Notes: generated by a model from the sequence alone, not told the origin. A stretch of 64,000 nucleotides of DNA from Methanobacteriaceae archaeon (GCA_030016715.1 JASEJD010000001.1:186001-250000), one strand, 5' to 3'. Counted from the first letter of the stretch, positions 1 through 11,138 are shown. Made by a program: numbers and translations.

Positions 1-9
1 TTTTTTCAT
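1..9 (-). CDS. rps9: 30S ribosomal protein S9 (uS9), first codons only
   Basis: Only the ATG and two lysine codons (M-K-K) lie inside the window; the rest runs off the left edge. An SD-like GGGTGTT lies just upstream, and the ATG is 12 bases after the L13 stop. The call is inferred from the standard archaeal order L18e-L13-S9 and from S9 proteins commonly starting MKK. Confidence 0.5.
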
Positions 10-21
10 TATTTAACACCC

Positions 22-450
22 TTAAACTTCATACTTAGTTCCAAGTAATTTTGAAACTTCTCCTAGTTCTATGCTTTTTGTAATATTTTTAGGTTCTGCT
101 TCAGGAATTCTCATAATATCTGCATCTTTAAATTCTGCTGGAACTCCAACAAAGGCCTTTAAACCCTTAAAAGCCTGCCTGCCTTTAGTTTTCTTATAAG
201 GTAGCATTCCTCTTACTGTTCTCCTAAAAATATCATCAGGCCTTCTTGGATATTTAGGTCCCATTCTCCTCGGGTTTGATATACTGGCCCGGTCAACTCT
301 TTGTTTATATTTTGCATAGGCCCATTCCTTTGAACCTGAAATTAATACTTTTTCAGAGTTTAAAACTACTACATTCTCGCCTTCAAGTAGTTTCTTGCTG
401 ACAATGCTGGCAAGTCTTCCTAAGACATGTCCTTCTCCATCTATAATCAT
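22..450 (-). CDS. rpl13: 50S ribosomal protein L13 (uL13)
   Basis: This 142-residue protein of the large ribosomal subunit starts [15 protein letters not shown], the usual archaeal L13 opening, and carries the conserved [17 protein letters not shown] stretch in its second half. An in-frame TTG exists 12 bases upstream, but the ATG at 450 follows a GGTG site and matches the family start. It sits between L18e and S9, as in the archaeal alpha-type operon. Length is normal. Confidence 0.95.
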   Translation of the reverse strand: MIIDGEGHVLGRLASIVSKKLLEGENVVVLNSEKVLISGSKEWAYAKYKQRVDRASISNPRRMGPKYPRRPDDIFRRTVRGMLPYKKTKGRQAFKGLKAFVGVPAEFKDADIMRIPEAEPKNITKSIELGEVSKLLGTKYEV

Positions 451-492
451 AAAATACACCAATCCACATTTTATTATAGCAAATATGCTATC

Positions 493-858
493 TTATTCTA
501 TTATCCTTATCTTACTTCCTTTAGGATTTTTTTCTAATATCTCTGCTATGTCCAAGCATTCTCCACCAGCAGTCTTAATTTTTTCTTGTGCTGATTTTGA
601 AAACCCTAATGCTGCAACATTGACCTTATGATCGATGCTGCCGCTGCCCAAAACTTTGCCGGGTATGAGGATTGTTTCATCATCATCACTGTACCGGTTT
701 ATTTTAGATATGTTTACTTGAGCTTTTCTTCGGCTTGATCTTTCCAATCTTCTGGCAACATCCTTCCATATTGCAACGTCTTCTTGATATGATTTTTCTT
801 TAAGATTTCCTATGAGTTCGATGAGATTGGGATTAGTCTTGGTAATCTTTTTTACCAT
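493..858 (-). CDS. rpl18e: 50S ribosomal protein L18e (eL18)
   Basis: This 121-residue archaeal/eukaryotic-type large-subunit protein belongs to the L18e/L15 fold. The middle carries the family's [16 protein letters not shown] and [19 protein letters not shown] blocks. A strong GGAGG lies seven bases before the ATG at 858. It is the gene after rpoD, with a 15-base gap, and is probably co-transcribed with rpoD, L13 and S9. Confidence 0.95.
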   Translation of the reverse strand: MVKKITKTNPNLIELIGNLKEKSYQEDVAIWKDVARRLERSSRRKAQVNISKINRYSDDDETILIPGKVLGSGSIDHKVNVAALGFSKSAQEKIKTAGGECLDIAEILEKNPKGSKIRIIE

Positions 859-873
859 TTAACTTCCTCCTTA

Positions 874-1656
874 TTAACAAAATTCTATAATTCTATCTGT
901 TTTTTCTGATAGAACTTCACATGCTTTAGTTAAAATTTCTTGGGGTGATAGAGAACCATCAGTTTCTATTCTGAATATGAATTTCCCTTCTTCTCCACCT
1001 ACATCTATTGCACCAGTAGGACAGATTCTCATACAAGTACCGCACATTGAACAATTTTCAGCATCCACTACTATGATTTTGTCCTTTTTTAATTCTAAAA
1101 CTCCTCGGGGACATTCCTCAGCACACATACCACAGGAATCACAATTATCATCAACTGTTATTTTGGGGTAATACTTATAAGCACAAGCAGTGGTTGGTTC
1201 CCATTTCGCATGTTCCAGTCCTATTCCAAGTTGTGCAATGGCAGCCAGTTCCACTTCTTCATTCTTTTTAAGTCTTAAAATAGGGACTGTGTCATATACA
1301 GGTTTAATATCAGGATCTTCAGGTTTTAAATCCTTGGAATACACAACTTTTGGGCCTTTTTCCTTTAGGATAAAAGAAGCACTGCATTTGGGACAGTGCC
1401 CTCCACAGTCGCATTCACTGGCAAATATTATTGACTCTGATGCAGTACTTGAGGTGATGGGAATTAGTCCGAGTCTATGGGCTAATACTTCATCAAATAA
1501 TGTAGAGTCATTTCTGATTATGTCCACGTCTTCAATAGCCATTTTAGGAATTTCCATCATGCAAATCCTTCTAATAGCATTGATAAATGGAACATCAACT
1601 CCGTCTACAATAAAAATGAGCTCGTTATCGGTTTGTTTCTTTATATCTATCTCCAT
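874..1656 (-). CDS. rpoD: DNA-directed RNA polymerase subunit D with ferredoxin-like domain
   Basis: This 260-residue subunit forms the RNA polymerase assembly platform with subunit L and is the counterpart of eukaryotic Rpb3. The N-terminal dimerisation part includes [21 protein letters not shown] cysteine cluster near residues 85-95 ([10 protein letters not shown]) follows. Around residues 170-220 there is a ferredoxin-like insert with two complete motifs, [12 protein letters not shown] and [12 protein letters not shown], so two [4Fe-4S] clusters can be predicted. The reading frame extends 24 codons upstream into rps11, but the ATG at 1656, three bases after the rps11 stop codon begins, fits the family. 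It is known that some archaeal D subunits carry one or two clusters and others none. Confidence 0.95.
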   Translation of the reverse strand: MEIDIKKQTDNELIFIVDGVDVPFINAIRRICMMEIPKMAIEDVDIIRNDSTLFDEVLAHRLGLIPITSSTASESIIFASECDCGGHCPKCSASFILKEKGPKVVYSKDLKPEDPDIKPVYDTVPILRLKKNEEVELAAIAQLGIGLEHAKWEPTTACAYKYYPKITVDDNCDSCGMCAEECPRGVLELKKDKIIVVDAENCSMCGTCMRICPTGAIDVGGEEGKFIFRIETDGSLSPQEILTKACEVLSEKTDRIIEFC

Positions 1657-1657
1657 T

Positions 1658-2050
1658 TTAGACCCTTCTTCCCCTCTTACCTCCAGGTCTACCTGTACCA
1701 TCGTGAGGTATTGGAGTAACATCTTCAATTTTACCTATTTTTATACCAGCTCTTGCAAGAGCCCTTATAGTTGCTTGAGCTCCAGGTCCGGGAGTTCTTG
1801 GCCCGTTTCCACCAGGTGCTCTGACTTTGATGTGCAGTCCTACTATCCCTTTCTCTTTTACGTCGTCTGCTGCCCGGGTAGCTGCTTCCATTGCTGCGAA
1901 TGGTGAAGCTTCTTGTCGGTCGGCCCTAACAACTTTTCCACCAGACCATTGGGTAATGGTTTCTGCACCAGTTATATCAGTTACAGTTATTATGGTGTTG
2001 TTAAATGATGAGTAAATATTTGCAATTCCCCATTTCTCTTTTTCAGCCAT
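1658..2050 (-). CDS. rps11: 30S ribosomal protein S11 (uS11)
   Basis: This 130-residue small-subunit platform protein starts [19 protein letters not shown] and contains [18 protein letters not shown] and the C-terminal [18 protein letters not shown], both diagnostic. An in-frame GTG lies nine bases upstream inside the AGGTGAT ribosome-binding site, so the ATG at 2050 is preferred. It lies between S4 and RpoD, the canonical archaeal order. Confidence 0.96.
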   Translation of the reverse strand: MAEKEKWGIANIYSSFNNTIITVTDITGAETITQWSGGKVVRADRQEASPFAAMEAATRAADDVKEKGIVGLHIKVRAPGGNGPRTPGPGAQATIRALARAGIKIGKIEDVTPIPHDGTGRPGGKRGRRV

Positions 2051-2059
2051 ATTAATCAC

Positions 2060-2593
2060 CTATTCAGTCTTCTCCAGAGTTGTTTCTTTAGATGCTTTAT
2101 CTAAATTTTTTGGTACAGGGGATGAAGCATAATAACCTATTAGGTCTTCCTGACCCTTTTTTACAAGGTAACTTGGAGAGTCTATTTTTTTACCATCCAA
2201 GGCTATATGTCCGTGGATAACATATTGTCTTGCTTCCTTAGCTGTTCTGGAAAGTCCTTTTTTATGGACCATTGTTTGTAACCGTCTTTGTAAAACATCT
2301 TCAACTGTTAAGTTTAATACATCTTCCAGTTTAGCACCTTCATTTAAAAATCCTAGTTTAACCAGGTGCCCTAAAAGTTGATTTCTTTCACTTGCTGTTT
2401 GTTCAGCTGATAAACCTAAAAGATGCCGGGCATCTCTTCTATATCTTCTTACCATGGTCTCTGCTTTCCAAATTTCCTTTTTAGTTTTTAATCCGTATTT
2501 AGTGGTAAGTTTATTTTCTTCTTTTATACGTTCAGCATTCCATGGATGAGGCGGTGTATCATATTTTTTTCTAGCTTTTCTTGGATGTCCCAT
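2060..2593 (-). CDS. rps4: 30S ribosomal protein S4 (uS4)
   Basis: This 177-residue primary 16S rRNA-binding protein starts [19 protein letters not shown], the archaeal S4 signature. An S4 RNA-binding domain runs at about residues 105-160 ([20 protein letters not shown], then [16 protein letters not shown]). It follows S13 by 12 bases and precedes S11. It should not be confused with the unrelated S4e gene at 13.3-14.1 kb. Confidence 0.96.
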   Translation of the reverse strand: MGHPRKARKKYDTPPHPWNAERIKEENKLTTKYGLKTKKEIWKAETMVRRYRRDARHLLGLSAEQTASERNQLLGHLVKLGFLNEGAKLEDVLNLTVEDVLQRRLQTMVHKKGLSRTAKEARQYVIHGHIALDGKKIDSPSYLVKKGQEDLIGYYASSPVPKNLDKASKETTLEKTE

Positions 2594-2605
2594 ATCAATA
2601 TCTCC

Positions 2606-3064
2606 TTATTGCGGTTTACCTCTTCTTCTTCTAACTCCAACTGAACTACCTTTTCTGAATGTGGATTTAGTTCTTTGACCTCTTACAGGAAGTCCAACTT
2701 CATGTCTTCTTCCTTTGTAGCTTCTGGTCTTTTTCATTCGGTTTAAATCATCCCTTAAAGTCATGGTCAGATCAGATTCGATTAAGTGAAGAGTTTCTCC
2801 AGTTTCATAATCATTTCGTCGGTTTAACATCCATTTTGGAATATCATATTTTTTAGGATCTTTTAGCAGTTCTTCAATTTTGGATAGATCTTCGTCAGAG
2901 AGATATCCTATTTTTTTACCAAGATCGAATCCCATTACAATGCCTATTGCTCGTGATAAACCGTTACCTACGCCTTTTATATCGGTTAAGGCATTTTCAA
3001 TGGTCTTATTCCCATCTATATCCTTACGGGAAATACGGACCATATGTTTGAATTCTTCTTCCAT
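2606..3064 (-). CDS. rps13: 30S ribosomal protein S13 (uS13)
   Basis: This 152-residue protein of the small-subunit head contacts the large subunit. It has the helix-hairpin-helix stretch [17 protein letters not shown] and the C-terminal [23 protein letters not shown] precedes the ATG at 3064 by eight bases; an internal ATG at residue 8 (MVRISRKD) is a possible alternative. It is the first gene of the S13-S4-S11-RpoD run, with about 170 bases separating it from the upstream tRNA gene, so it probably has its own promoter. Confidence 0.95.
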   Translation of the reverse strand: MEEEFKHMVRISRKDIDGNKTIENALTDIKGVGNGLSRAIGIVMGFDLGKKIGYLSDEDLSKIEELLKDPKKYDIPKWMLNRRNDYETGETLHLIESDLTMTLRDDLNRMKKTRSYKGRRHEVGLPVRGQRTKSTFRKGSSVGVRRRRGKPQ

Positions 3065-3231
3065 TATTTAACCTCCAATAAGAGTAAGCATCTTATTTCA
3101 ATATTTTGTAAGTTATTATTTTTTTCCAATATCTTTATTCAATGCGTTTTACTGCATAACCGTGCAATTAATGCATCCAACGCATTTATCAATTTAAGCA
3201 GTCATAGGATAGCAATTAAATTGCTAATAAG

Positions 3232-3318
<87 letters not shown>

Positions 3319-3572
3319 ATGAATATTACAGAGAATTTTTTTAAGACTTAGATATATGTTTATAATATTGGATAGTTTAAAATTTTAATGATAATACTTT
3401 CTATAGTTGTATTTTTTTACATCAGAAAGTGAGTTTTTTAATTCAAATCTTCAGATTTATTTTACAGTTAAAAGATGTGGTTGTTTAAACTATTACATGA
3501 TATTTAGATTATTGTTTTATATAGTTTTTTATCTAAATAGTTTGTGTATGTAACAATATTTTTTTCTGCCTC

Positions 3573-4535
<963 letters not shown>

Positions 4536-4578
4536 TGAATAACCTTCTAATTAACATCTAACAAAGATATCTATTTTT

Positions 4579-4809
4579 CTAAGCAATGGCTTTTTCCAGA
4601 TCCTTTTTTATTGCTTCAGGATCCTCTGATTTTATTTCTATTGCTTGTTCTAAAGGTTCTAAATGCTTTATATTGCATTTTCTATTTTTGACAGATGTAC
4701 CAATAACTTCTACAAATTTATCATCGATAATTTCAACAATTACACATTTTTCTCCTGCTTCTCTTCCTGCAGTTTTTACACAGATTCTTCCTACTTCTAT
4801 TGCTGGCAT
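4579..4809 (-). CDS. rpl14e: 50S ribosomal protein L14e (eL14)
   Basis: This 76-residue KOW-like archaeal/eukaryotic-type large-subunit protein starts MPAIEVGRICVKTAGREAG, diagnostic of L14e. The ATG at 4809 follows GAGGTGAT by four bases and overlaps the end of the cytidylate kinase gene by 13 bases, so the two are likely translationally coupled. It is unrelated to uL14 at 14.4-14.8 kb. Confidence 0.94.
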   Translation of the reverse strand: MPAIEVGRICVKTAGREAGEKCVIVEIIDDKFVEVIGTSVKNRKCNIKHLEPLEQAIEIKSEDPEAIKKDLEKAIA

Positions 4810-5327
4810 ATAATCACCTCTGTTACTTTCAATATAATATCTGCAACGTTTTCAGCTTTAAAGCGGTTGGTATTTATAATAAAATCATATAAATCCATAT
4901 TTTTAATGTTGATATTATGTATATCTTCATAACGCTTTGCTTCGCTCTCTTCCCTTATTATGATTTCTTTTTTTACAACATCAAAGTTTTTATTTTCTCT
5001 TTGACTTATACGTTCAGCTCTAACATCCAGAGGAGCTGTGAACCATATTTTAAGTTGAGCATCAACAAAAAAAGCTGATAAACGTCCTTCAACAATTAAA
5101 TTATCCTTTTCTTTAGCTATTGCAGCTTGTCTTTTATCAATTTCTAAGTCAACATTAATATTATTCTCAGCGAAGGCACTGAATTCTAAAATGTCCATAC
5201 CCTTTTCAGCAGCCATCTGGCGAAATATGTCACCGGCAGAAATATAGGGCACGTCCATTTTTTCAGATAATATCTTAGCAGCAGTGGTTGTTCCACTCCC
5301 TGCTAATCCGCCGATAGTAATAATCAT
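4797..5327 (-). CDS. cmk: cytidylate kinase, archaeal type
   Basis: This 176-residue P-loop kinase phosphorylates CMP and dCMP with ATP. The N-terminus [19 protein letters not shown] contains the Walker A loop; VPYISAGDIFRQMA and DKRQAAIAKEKDNLIVEGRL follow as family blocks. An upstream in-frame extension of 13 codons lies inside L34e, but the ATG at 5327 shares one base with the L34e stop (TAATG), which fits coupled translation. It overlaps L14e at its 3' end. Confidence 0.93.
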   Translation of the reverse strand: MIITIGGLAGSGTTTAAKILSEKMDVPYISAGDIFRQMAAEKGMDILEFSAFAENNINVDLEIDKRQAAIAKEKDNLIVEGRLSAFFVDAQLKIWFTAPLDVRAERISQRENKNFDVVKKEIIIREESEAKRYEDIHNINIKNMDLYDFIINTNRFKAENVADIILKVTEVIICQQ

Positions 5328-5593
5328 TATTTTCTTGCCTCTTTCTTGAACAATCTTCTGGTACATTCAGGACAGAGATATCCTCCGTATGGCCGGTTAG
5401 GTCTCTTTTTTGATTTGGAAAGTTTTCCTATTTCATATGGTCTGCCCCTGGGAACAGCATGAAGAGGCTTGTTACATTCAGCACAAATATGTTTGCTGGG
5501 TTTCTTCTTCTTGTAATGTAATACTGTTTTTCCTCCAGGGGTTTTTTTAAATGTTCTCTTGTAAGATCTAGATCTGTATCTTAATTCAGGCAT
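5327..5593 (-). CDS. rpl34e: 50S ribosomal protein L34e (eL34)
   Basis: This 88-residue archaeal/eukaryotic-type large-subunit protein starts [21 protein letters not shown]. It has two CxxC pairs ([14 protein letters not shown] and [11 protein letters not shown]) that suggest a zinc site. The frame also opens at 5602, but that ATG lies within the AGGAGAT ribosome-binding site, so 5593 is chosen. Its stop overlaps the cmk start. Confidence 0.93.
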   Translation of the reverse strand: MPELRYRSRSYKRTFKKTPGGKTVLHYKKKKPSKHICAECNKPLHAVPRGRPYEIGKLSKSKKRPNRPYGGYLCPECTRRLFKKEARK

Positions 5594-5774
5594 ATTATAC
5601 ATCTCCTAATTTAATTTTAGAATACTTATTAAAAACAAGCAAAAATATTAGAAAGTTTATTTGTCAATGAGATTATTTAGTTTTTCCCTAATATTATTTA
5701 AATATTATTGATTATACTAAAAAACATGACTCAAATCATATTCTCGCTTTTAATGAGCTAAATACTATTAATTA

Positions 5775-6335
5775 TCACATTCCTTGACCCTTAATACCAA
5801 GGATTTTTCTAAACAACATAGAAAGTCCGAATGAGCAAAGTATGTACCATCCTAACCATTCAATTGCCATTGGTGGTGTTGTAGGTGCAGGGTGATAAAA
5901 CATGTGCCATAGTGGAACCAGTAACACATAATAGGCTATGGTGGGTAGTTTAACTACAACTGTGTTCAGTGCAGATTGGGCCAGCCACCAGAATACAATA
6001 ATTATAGGTACGAATGTTACCAGCATCGGTTTGAAAGACATGGTCATCATTTCTTTTTGTAAGTCCATAAACTCTGCTTGCTTCTTCTGTACCTTGGCCA
6101 GTGCTTGGAGATCATTAGTTTTTCGGGCCTCCATCATTTCCTGCTGAAACCCTTGCATTTCCTTTTTTAAATATTCTAATCTGTCTTGATTGACCAATAA
6201 TTTATTTGCAAGAGTTGTTATAAATGCAATTGCTGCGGCTATTAACAGTATAACCATGAAAGGCTGATCCTTAAATAATATTAGTAAGGGTTCAAATACT
6301 ATATCCAATGCATTAAAGAATACTTCCAGTACCAT
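5775..6335 (-). CDS. DUF106 membrane protein, archaeal YidC/Oxa1/EMC3-like insertase
   Basis: This 186-residue membrane protein has a transmembrane helix near residues 24-45, a charged coiled-coil hairpin at about residues 50-95 (LEYLKKEMQGFQQEM, then KVQKKQAEFMDLQKEMM), and further helices at about residues 100-120, 130-145 and 160-175. The layout matches DUF106, the archaeal members of the Oxa1 superfamily that includes EMC3 and Get1. Its place between adenylate kinase/SecY and L34e is typical and suggests work on ribosome-bound membrane proteins. The insertase role is inferred from the family. Confidence 0.88.
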   Translation of the reverse strand: MVLEVFFNALDIVFEPLLILFKDQPFMVILLIAAAIAFITTLANKLLVNQDRLEYLKKEMQGFQQEMMEARKTNDLQALAKVQKKQAEFMDLQKEMMTMSFKPMLVTFVPIIIVFWWLAQSALNTVVVKLPTIAYYVLLVPLWHMFYHPAPTTPPMAIEWLGWYILCSFGLSMLFRKILGIKGQGM

Positions 6336-6462
6336 CTTTTTTTCCTCAAATTTTATTTATTACATAACAATTAGATAATTTAAAATTTATTAATTTTTTT
6401 AATACCCACTAATTGATTAATTTAGATAATATGAACTATTTAAATATTTTATAAGTTTTTAA

Positions 6463-7020
6463 TTATTTTAAGGTATTCACCATTTCTTCTACAGAATCTT
6501 GAAGTAGATTATCGTGATTTTCTATAATTTTAACTGTTGCACCTGTTAAGGCGGCATAGGCCATTGAAACTGCCCGGTTCATTTCTTGGTGTAGATTGAT
6601 ATCCTTTAATTTTTCCATGTCCCTTTCTCGGGTTTCATCAGTTATTCTTCTTATTAATATTTCATCGGCATCGGCTTCCACTAATAAGAAGATGTCGGGT
6701 TTTAGTTCATCTAAGACCCATTTTGGAAGACCGGGAAGAAATCCGGCTGGTGTTTTTATGGTACAGTGGGTATCTACTATTATGTTATTTTTTTCGGCCT
6801 GCTTCCTAATACTTTTAGCTGCATTTTTTTGAACTTCTTTTTGTATGTCTGGAGATAATTTTCTCAAGGCATCTCGATGTTCAACTAAACCCTCTTGTTT
6901 AGCAATTTTTAACATTTCATCGCCATAGTTCACATTAATGTAGTCTAGATTTTCCAATGCATGATTCAATACCGTGGTGCTCCCTGAACCTGGAATTCCA
7001 GCTAATACAACAACTTTCAT
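6463..7020 (-). CDS. adkA: adenylate kinase, archaeal type
   Basis: This 185-residue P-loop enzyme interconverts ATP+AMP and 2 ADP. It starts MKVVVLAGIPGSGSTTVLNHAL, with the Walker A loop at residues 9-16. IVDTHCTIKTPAGFLPGLP (about residues 81-99) and ADADEILIRRITDETRERD are typical of the short archaeal AdkA family, which lacks the bacterial zinc lid. It lies 50 bases downstream of secY, as in many euryarchaea. Confidence 0.95.
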   Translation of the reverse strand: MKVVVLAGIPGSGSTTVLNHALENLDYINVNYGDEMLKIAKQEGLVEHRDALRKLSPDIQKEVQKNAAKSIRKQAEKNNIIVDTHCTIKTPAGFLPGLPKWVLDELKPDIFLLVEADADEILIRRITDETRERDMEKLKDINLHQEMNRAVSMAYAALTGATVKIIENHDNLLQDSVEEMVNTLK

Positions 7021-7070
7021 ATTTTTTACCTCACCATACCTTTTATTACTTTATTCATAATTAGATCGGT

Positions 7071-8414
7071 TTAATCACCCAAGAACTTTCTAAGCATAGG
7101 GTGCATGTCCATGAGCTGTTCCTGAGCTATTTCTTCATATAATCTGTAAACAATACCTACAGTTAGAAGTACACCAGTACCTCCACCTAAAGCTCCAGTA
7201 AGGTCTGCTCCAAATGCTAGTAACCCTACGAAAGCTCCCCCCATAATAGTTATTGTGGGAATATACCTCTTTAATATCTTTTCAAACTGTTTTCTATTGC
7301 TTCTAAAACCTGGAATTTGCATTCCCATTCCTTGAAGCTGTTTTGCAACGTCCTTAGGCCCGATTCCACTGAGCCCTACCCAAAGCCATGAGAACAGGAC
7401 ACATGCTAATATGAAGACCACTCCATAGAATATAATTCTTAAAGGTTCGGTTAAAAGTTGATCTAAGGAATAAGGTGGAGTTAACAAGTAAGCCAACCCA
7501 CTAATGGCCTGGCCATTGGAAAATTCTCCTAAAATGGGGAATCCTATTCTCTGGAATATATTGGCAAATAATTGAACATTTAACAGTAATGCGCTGGTCA
7601 GAATAACCGGCATGTTACTGGCATAGATGAATCTTAGGGGATATTTCCCCCGGGCTCCTTTAACACCACCATATGATAATGGTATTTCTACCCTCATACT
7701 TTCTGCATATACTACTACTAGGAATACAGCTATAGTGGCAATTACTGGTATTAAAAGATCAAATGAGGGTTGTCCTATAGTTAGTGAGTAAATAAAGGCC
7801 GGTATCTTACCTGCTGGTACTCCGGGCTGGGTTGGTGATGGGAGGAAGTTGAATGTTCCCACAATCATCTGTTGTGCTACTCCGGCAGCAATGAAAAGTC
7901 CTACACCACTTCCAAATCCCCACTTGGAAATTACCTCGTCCAGAAATATTACCAGTACACCTCCAACAAACATTTGCAGTATAAGTATCCAGACAAATTC
8001 TGGTGATGTGGCAGATATTGCGCCGGTGAGTACCATTACCAATGCCTCGAACAAGACGAAAACTATTGCAAGAAGTTTTTGTGTCCCTTGAAATATTGCT
8101 TTATCTTCGTGTCGTGAAAGATCCAGATTTATTATCTTTCCCCCCACCAGGAGCTGCAATACAATTGATGCAGAAACAATTGGTCCTATACCTAGAGTTA
8201 GGATTGAACCAAAGCTACCTGCCAGTACAGCTCTAAGTTGTGCAAACTGGTCTACTGCGAGGGGGCTTAATCCATACAATGGTATTTGGGTCAAAAAGAA
8301 GTATAATATAAGAATTATACCGGTCCATTTGAGTTTATCTCTAAATGATATGCGATGAACAGGGGATTTAACCTCTGGTAGTATGGAAAAAAGTGGCTGT
8401 AGTTTTTCAATCAA
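7071..8414 (-). CDS. secY: preprotein translocase subunit SecY (Sec61 alpha)
   Basis: This 447-residue channel protein of the Sec translocon has about ten hydrophobic helices. The plug region follows the first helix, and GSFGSILTLGIGPIVSASIV is the conserved helix 2 region; SGIGPKDVAKQLQGMGMQIPGFR is the cytosolic loop before helix 9. The start codon appears to be TTG: GGAGTG lies seven bases before it and no ATG of the right length exists. It follows L15 in the standard spc-operon order. Confidence 0.96.
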   Translation of the reverse strand: MIEKLQPLFSILPEVKSPVHRISFRDKLKWTGIILILYFFLTQIPLYGLSPLAVDQFAQLRAVLAGSFGSILTLGIGPIVSASIVLQLLVGGKIINLDLSRHEDKAIFQGTQKLLAIVFVLFEALVMVLTGAISATSPEFVWILILQMFVGGVLVIFLDEVISKWGFGSGVGLFIAAGVAQQMIVGTFNFLPSPTQPGVPAGKIPAFIYSLTIGQPSFDLLIPVIATIAVFLVVVYAESMRVEIPLSYGGVKGARGKYPLRFIYASNMPVILTSALLLNVQLFANIFQRIGFPILGEFSNGQAISGLAYLLTPPYSLDQLLTEPLRIIFYGVVFILACVLFSWLWVGLSGIGPKDVAKQLQGMGMQIPGFRSNRKQFEKILKRYIPTITIMGGAFVGLLAFGADLTGALGGGTGVLLTVGIVYRLYEEIAQEQLMDMHPMLRKFLGD

Positions 8415-8465
8415 TGATTTTCACTCCTTGCTCTGCCTTGCATTGGAATAACTAATAATATCAAA

Positions 8466-8903
8466 TTAAATGTTAACTATTTCTCCACCAACTTCCTGAA
8501 TCTTTTTTTCCGCTAGATTTGAGAAGGAGGGGGCCTTAATGATTAGGGGTTTGGTTATTTTTCCACTGCCTAATAATTTTTCATAGCCAAGATCTGTGAT
8601 GTCTATGACGATTTTATCATTTTCTTTGGAAGCTAAGCCTTTTTCTAATAATTTTTCTGAATTTTCATCTAAATAACTTAGATTAACTGTATTAACTTTA
8701 GTTATGCTTGATGGTGGTCTTTTGAATCCGTATTTACCGAAATGTTTAGGGTCGTACTTTACCATCCAGGTCCACATATGTTTATGGCCTCCGGCCATTC
8801 CTCTTCCACCTTTATGACCTGCTCCTCTTCTCTTCTTTGAACAGCCTCCACCTACTGTTCTGGAGCCTCTCATTTTGGTTATTTTTCTTTTTCTTCGTAT
8901 CAT
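8466..8903 (-). CDS. rpl15: 50S ribosomal protein L15 (uL15)
   Basis: This 145-residue large-subunit protein has the family's glycine/arginine-rich N-terminus (MRGSRTVGGGCSKKRRGAG, then HKGGRGMAGGHKH). The C-terminal part (KPLIIKAPSFSNLAEKKIQ) is the archaeal L15/L18e-like domain. GGGAGGAG precedes the ATG at 8903. It lies between L30 and SecY. Confidence 0.95.
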   Translation of the reverse strand: MIRRKRKITKMRGSRTVGGGCSKKRRGAGHKGGRGMAGGHKHMWTWMVKYDPKHFGKYGFKRPPSSITKVNTVNLSYLDENSEKLLEKGLASKENDKIVIDITDLGYEKLLGSGKITKPLIIKAPSFSNLAEKKIQEVGGEIVNI

Positions 8904-8934
8904 AATAACTCCTCCCGCTTAGAGGTTGGATTAT

Positions 8935-9393
8935 TTAAACCATTTTTTTTATGAGATCTTTTATTTGATCTTTCCGGTATCCCAAGCTTCCACCTTCTTT
9001 AAAGGATTTTTTGGTATTTTCATATCCCTTACGTGGTGGATGTAAACGGAACACAGGTTTAATATTCACATCTTCTAATTTAACTTTTGATTTTAAAATT
9101 GCCTTGGATAAATCCATTATTGATGAGTAATCAGTGTTTTCTTTAATATATTGGTCAGTGACCTTGCTGCCGCCAACTAATTCTCCCCTCTCTTGGATGA
9201 GCTGGGATAATGATTCTTCATCAATTTCACCCCAAGTTATGTAGTCCTTTGATTTTACAAGCATTCCTTGATAACTAGGATTTTCCGGTATTAATACTGC
9301 ATGGTTAATTCGGTTAAGTCTTAACATTTGTAGGGTGTCATTGATATCTTTATTTACACCAGCAGTACCTCTCACTCTTATTGCTGCTATCAT
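8935..9393 (-). CDS. rpl30: 50S ribosomal protein L30 (uL30)
   Basis: This 152-residue protein starts [20 protein letters not shown], typical of archaeal L30, which is longer than the roughly 60-residue bacterial form. [19 protein letters not shown] and the C-terminal [17 protein letters not shown] are family blocks. The ATG at 9393 follows GGTGAT. It sits between S5 and L15. Confidence 0.95.
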   Translation of the reverse strand: MIAAIRVRGTAGVNKDINDTLQMLRLNRINHAVLIPENPSYQGMLVKSKDYITWGEIDEESLSQLIQERGELVGGSKVTDQYIKENTDYSSIMDLSKAILKSKVKLEDVNIKPVFRLHPPRKGYENTKKSFKEGGSLGYRKDQIKDLIKKMV

Positions 9394-9416
9394 TTTATCA
9401 CCGATATCTTATTTAT

Positions 9417-10061
9417 TTATACAGGGACGCCAAGATTTTTCAATGCTTTTTGGCTTGCTTTAACTTTGGTTAATTGTTTAAGAGCATCGAAAACTGCGAA
9501 TGCAAAATTCACTGTGGTTTGTGTCTGACCCATAGTCTGGGACCATACATCATCAACTCCGCCCAGTTTCATTAGAGTCTTACCCACATCTCCTATTGAA
9601 AGACCCACTCCTCCAGGTGCTGGTATGAGGGTGACTCTTACACTGCCACTTTTACCTGTAACCTTGAATGGGACGGTGTGCTGTTTTCCACAGACACATC
9701 CCCAATCTCCGCAGCCTCTTCTAACTTTGATTATATTAAATTTAGCATCATCAACAGCTTTCCTTATGGCAGGACCTACTTCTTTAGCTTTTCCCTGGCC
9801 CAATCCTACGTAACCGTCTTTATTACCTACAGCAACAATTACTCGGAAGTTTACTTTACGACCAGATTTATGCATTCTCTGAACTAGATTTACATCCATT
9901 ACCTCTTCTTCTAGATCTGGTAGTAAGGTGTCAACTATTTCCAGCTCCATTATGGGAAGGCCTTTCTCGAATATTTCATCAATATCAGTGATGGTACCTT
10001 CCTTCACCATATGACCCAGTTTAGTTTTAGGTTCCCATTCTTCCTTATTATTATAATTCAT
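9417..10061 (-). CDS. rps5: 30S ribosomal protein S5 (uS5)
   Basis: This 214-residue small-subunit protein is involved in decoding fidelity. The double-stranded-RNA-binding-like N domain includes [20 protein letters not shown] (about residues 72-92). The C domain includes [19 protein letters not shown]. Three cysteines in [13 protein letters not shown], near residue 117, are a usual archaeal feature. The ATG at 10061 overlaps the L18 stop (TAATG), implying coupled translation. Confidence 0.96.
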   Translation of the reverse strand: MNYNNKEEWEPKTKLGHMVKEGTITDIDEIFEKGLPIMELEIVDTLLPDLEEEVMDVNLVQRMHKSGRKVNFRVIVAVGNKDGYVGLGQGKAKEVGPAIRKAVDDAKFNIIKVRRGCGDWGCVCGKQHTVPFKVTGKSGSVRVTLIPAPGGVGLSIGDVGKTLMKLGGVDDVWSQTMGQTQTTVNFAFAVFDALKQLTKVKASQKALKNLGVPV

Positions 10062-10642
10062 TATGATACCTCATCTGTTATTTTCTGTTTTATCTCTTCA
10101 AAATGATTAGGGAGATCTGTTGGTGACAAACCATTTTCCATATATTGTGAGAATTTCATTTTCATATCCTTTTCATCTAAGGTTTTAGCATATTCAGCTA
10201 TGTGTTCTCCTTTGATTCTTGATTCTTCTGGGAGAATAACATCATTATGAGGAACATCCAGACCTGCATCTACTGCTCCTTTCAAAACAGCAAATATCTT
10301 AGACCCTTTAATTGGTGATTTTAAACCAATATCTAACACTGCATTACTAATTCCTGTTTTTAATGCCTTTTTTCCGCATAAATAACCTGTTAAATATGCT
10401 GCAGCTGTATTTTTTGTATTTGCTTGCCATCCCATATTTTTAAGTTCCCGGGAATGTGCAGATACCAAAGTTTCATCACCCTCTGCCGCTACATTTATTA
10501 TCTGAGCTATGACGTGGTTATTGGTTATCCTTACAACAAGGCGGGACTTATCAACTTCGATAAGGTTTATTCTTGCCCCGTAATCTGTTTTTCCTTCCCT
10601 TCTTCTTTTGAAAGCAACTTTATATCTTGATCCATGTGCCAA
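10061..10642 (-). CDS. rpl18: 50S ribosomal protein L18 (uL18)
   Basis: This 193-residue 5S rRNA-binding protein starts [20 protein letters not shown] after the initiator. [20 protein letters not shown] and [17 protein letters not shown] are family blocks. The start codon is TTG, placed six bases after GGAGGG, and there is no better ATG. Its stop overlaps the S5 start. Confidence 0.95.
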   Translation of the reverse strand: MAHGSRYKVAFKRRREGKTDYGARINLIEVDKSRLVVRITNNHVIAQIINVAAEGDETLVSAHSRELKNMGWQANTKNTAAAYLTGYLCGKKALKTGISNAVLDIGLKSPIKGSKIFAVLKGAVDAGLDVPHNDVILPEESRIKGEHIAEYAKTLDEKDMKMKFSQYMENGLSPTDLPNHFEEIKQKITDEVS

Positions 10643-10658
10643 TTAAATCCCTCCATAC

Positions 10659-11105
10659 CTACCTAAGCAAATCATGATCTTTAGCATAGGTTTTCATGTA
10701 TGATTTGCTTCTGAATGCGCCACCCTTAGCCATTTTGTATAGTTTACGGTAGGTGGTCTTGTTAATTTCCCGATTATCTCTCATGTGTTTGAGATCTTTT
10801 CTTAGGGCCCTAATAGTAGTCATCCAAGCTTTCTTTTTAGGAGTTCTAGCTCCTTTAGCTCCTTTAATACTACCATGACCTTTTCTTCTTCCTTTACTTT
10901 TTTGTTGAGCTATCTTCTTTGATCTGTAGCTACTAATACCTTTCTGGGGTTTGGCTCTAATTATCTTGTTATCTATAAGATGTTTAACACTTTCTCGAGT
11001 TATGGCCCTGGATACTTCTTCTACATTTTCAGGATCGATCCATACCCGGTTAACCCCAACTTTTAGTATATCTGCAGCCAATCTTTTCTGAGTAGTAAGA
11101 TTCAT
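10659..11105 (-). CDS. rpl19e: 50S ribosomal protein L19e (eL19)
   Basis: This 148-residue helical archaeal/eukaryotic-type large-subunit protein starts MNLTTQKRLAADILKVGVNR. The arginine/lysine-rich middle (KSKGRRKGHGSIKGAKGARTP) is diagnostic. GGAGG lies seven bases before the ATG at 11105; the frame opens slightly further upstream without a better site. Unusually, a gap of about 250 bases with palindromes separates it from L32e, so transcription may restart here. Confidence 0.95.
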   Translation of the reverse strand: MNLTTQKRLAADILKVGVNRVWIDPENVEEVSRAITRESVKHLIDNKIIRAKPQKGISSYRSKKIAQQKSKGRRKGHGSIKGAKGARTPKKKAWMTTIRALRKDLKHMRDNREINKTTYRKLYKMAKGGAFRSKSYMKTYAKDHDLLR

Positions 11106-11120
11106 TAATAAACCTCCGTT

Positions 11121-11138
11121 CAACCTTGATTAAGGTTG
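11121..11138 (-). promoter_or_regulatory. hairpin-forming inverted repeat in the rpl19e leader
   Basis: CAACCTTGATTAAGGTTG has seven-base arms around a four-base loop. It ends about eight bases upstream of the GGAGG site of rpl19e, so as RNA it could fold just before the ribosome-binding site. This is a candidate translational or transcriptional control site; no function can be proven from sequence. Confidence 0.4.
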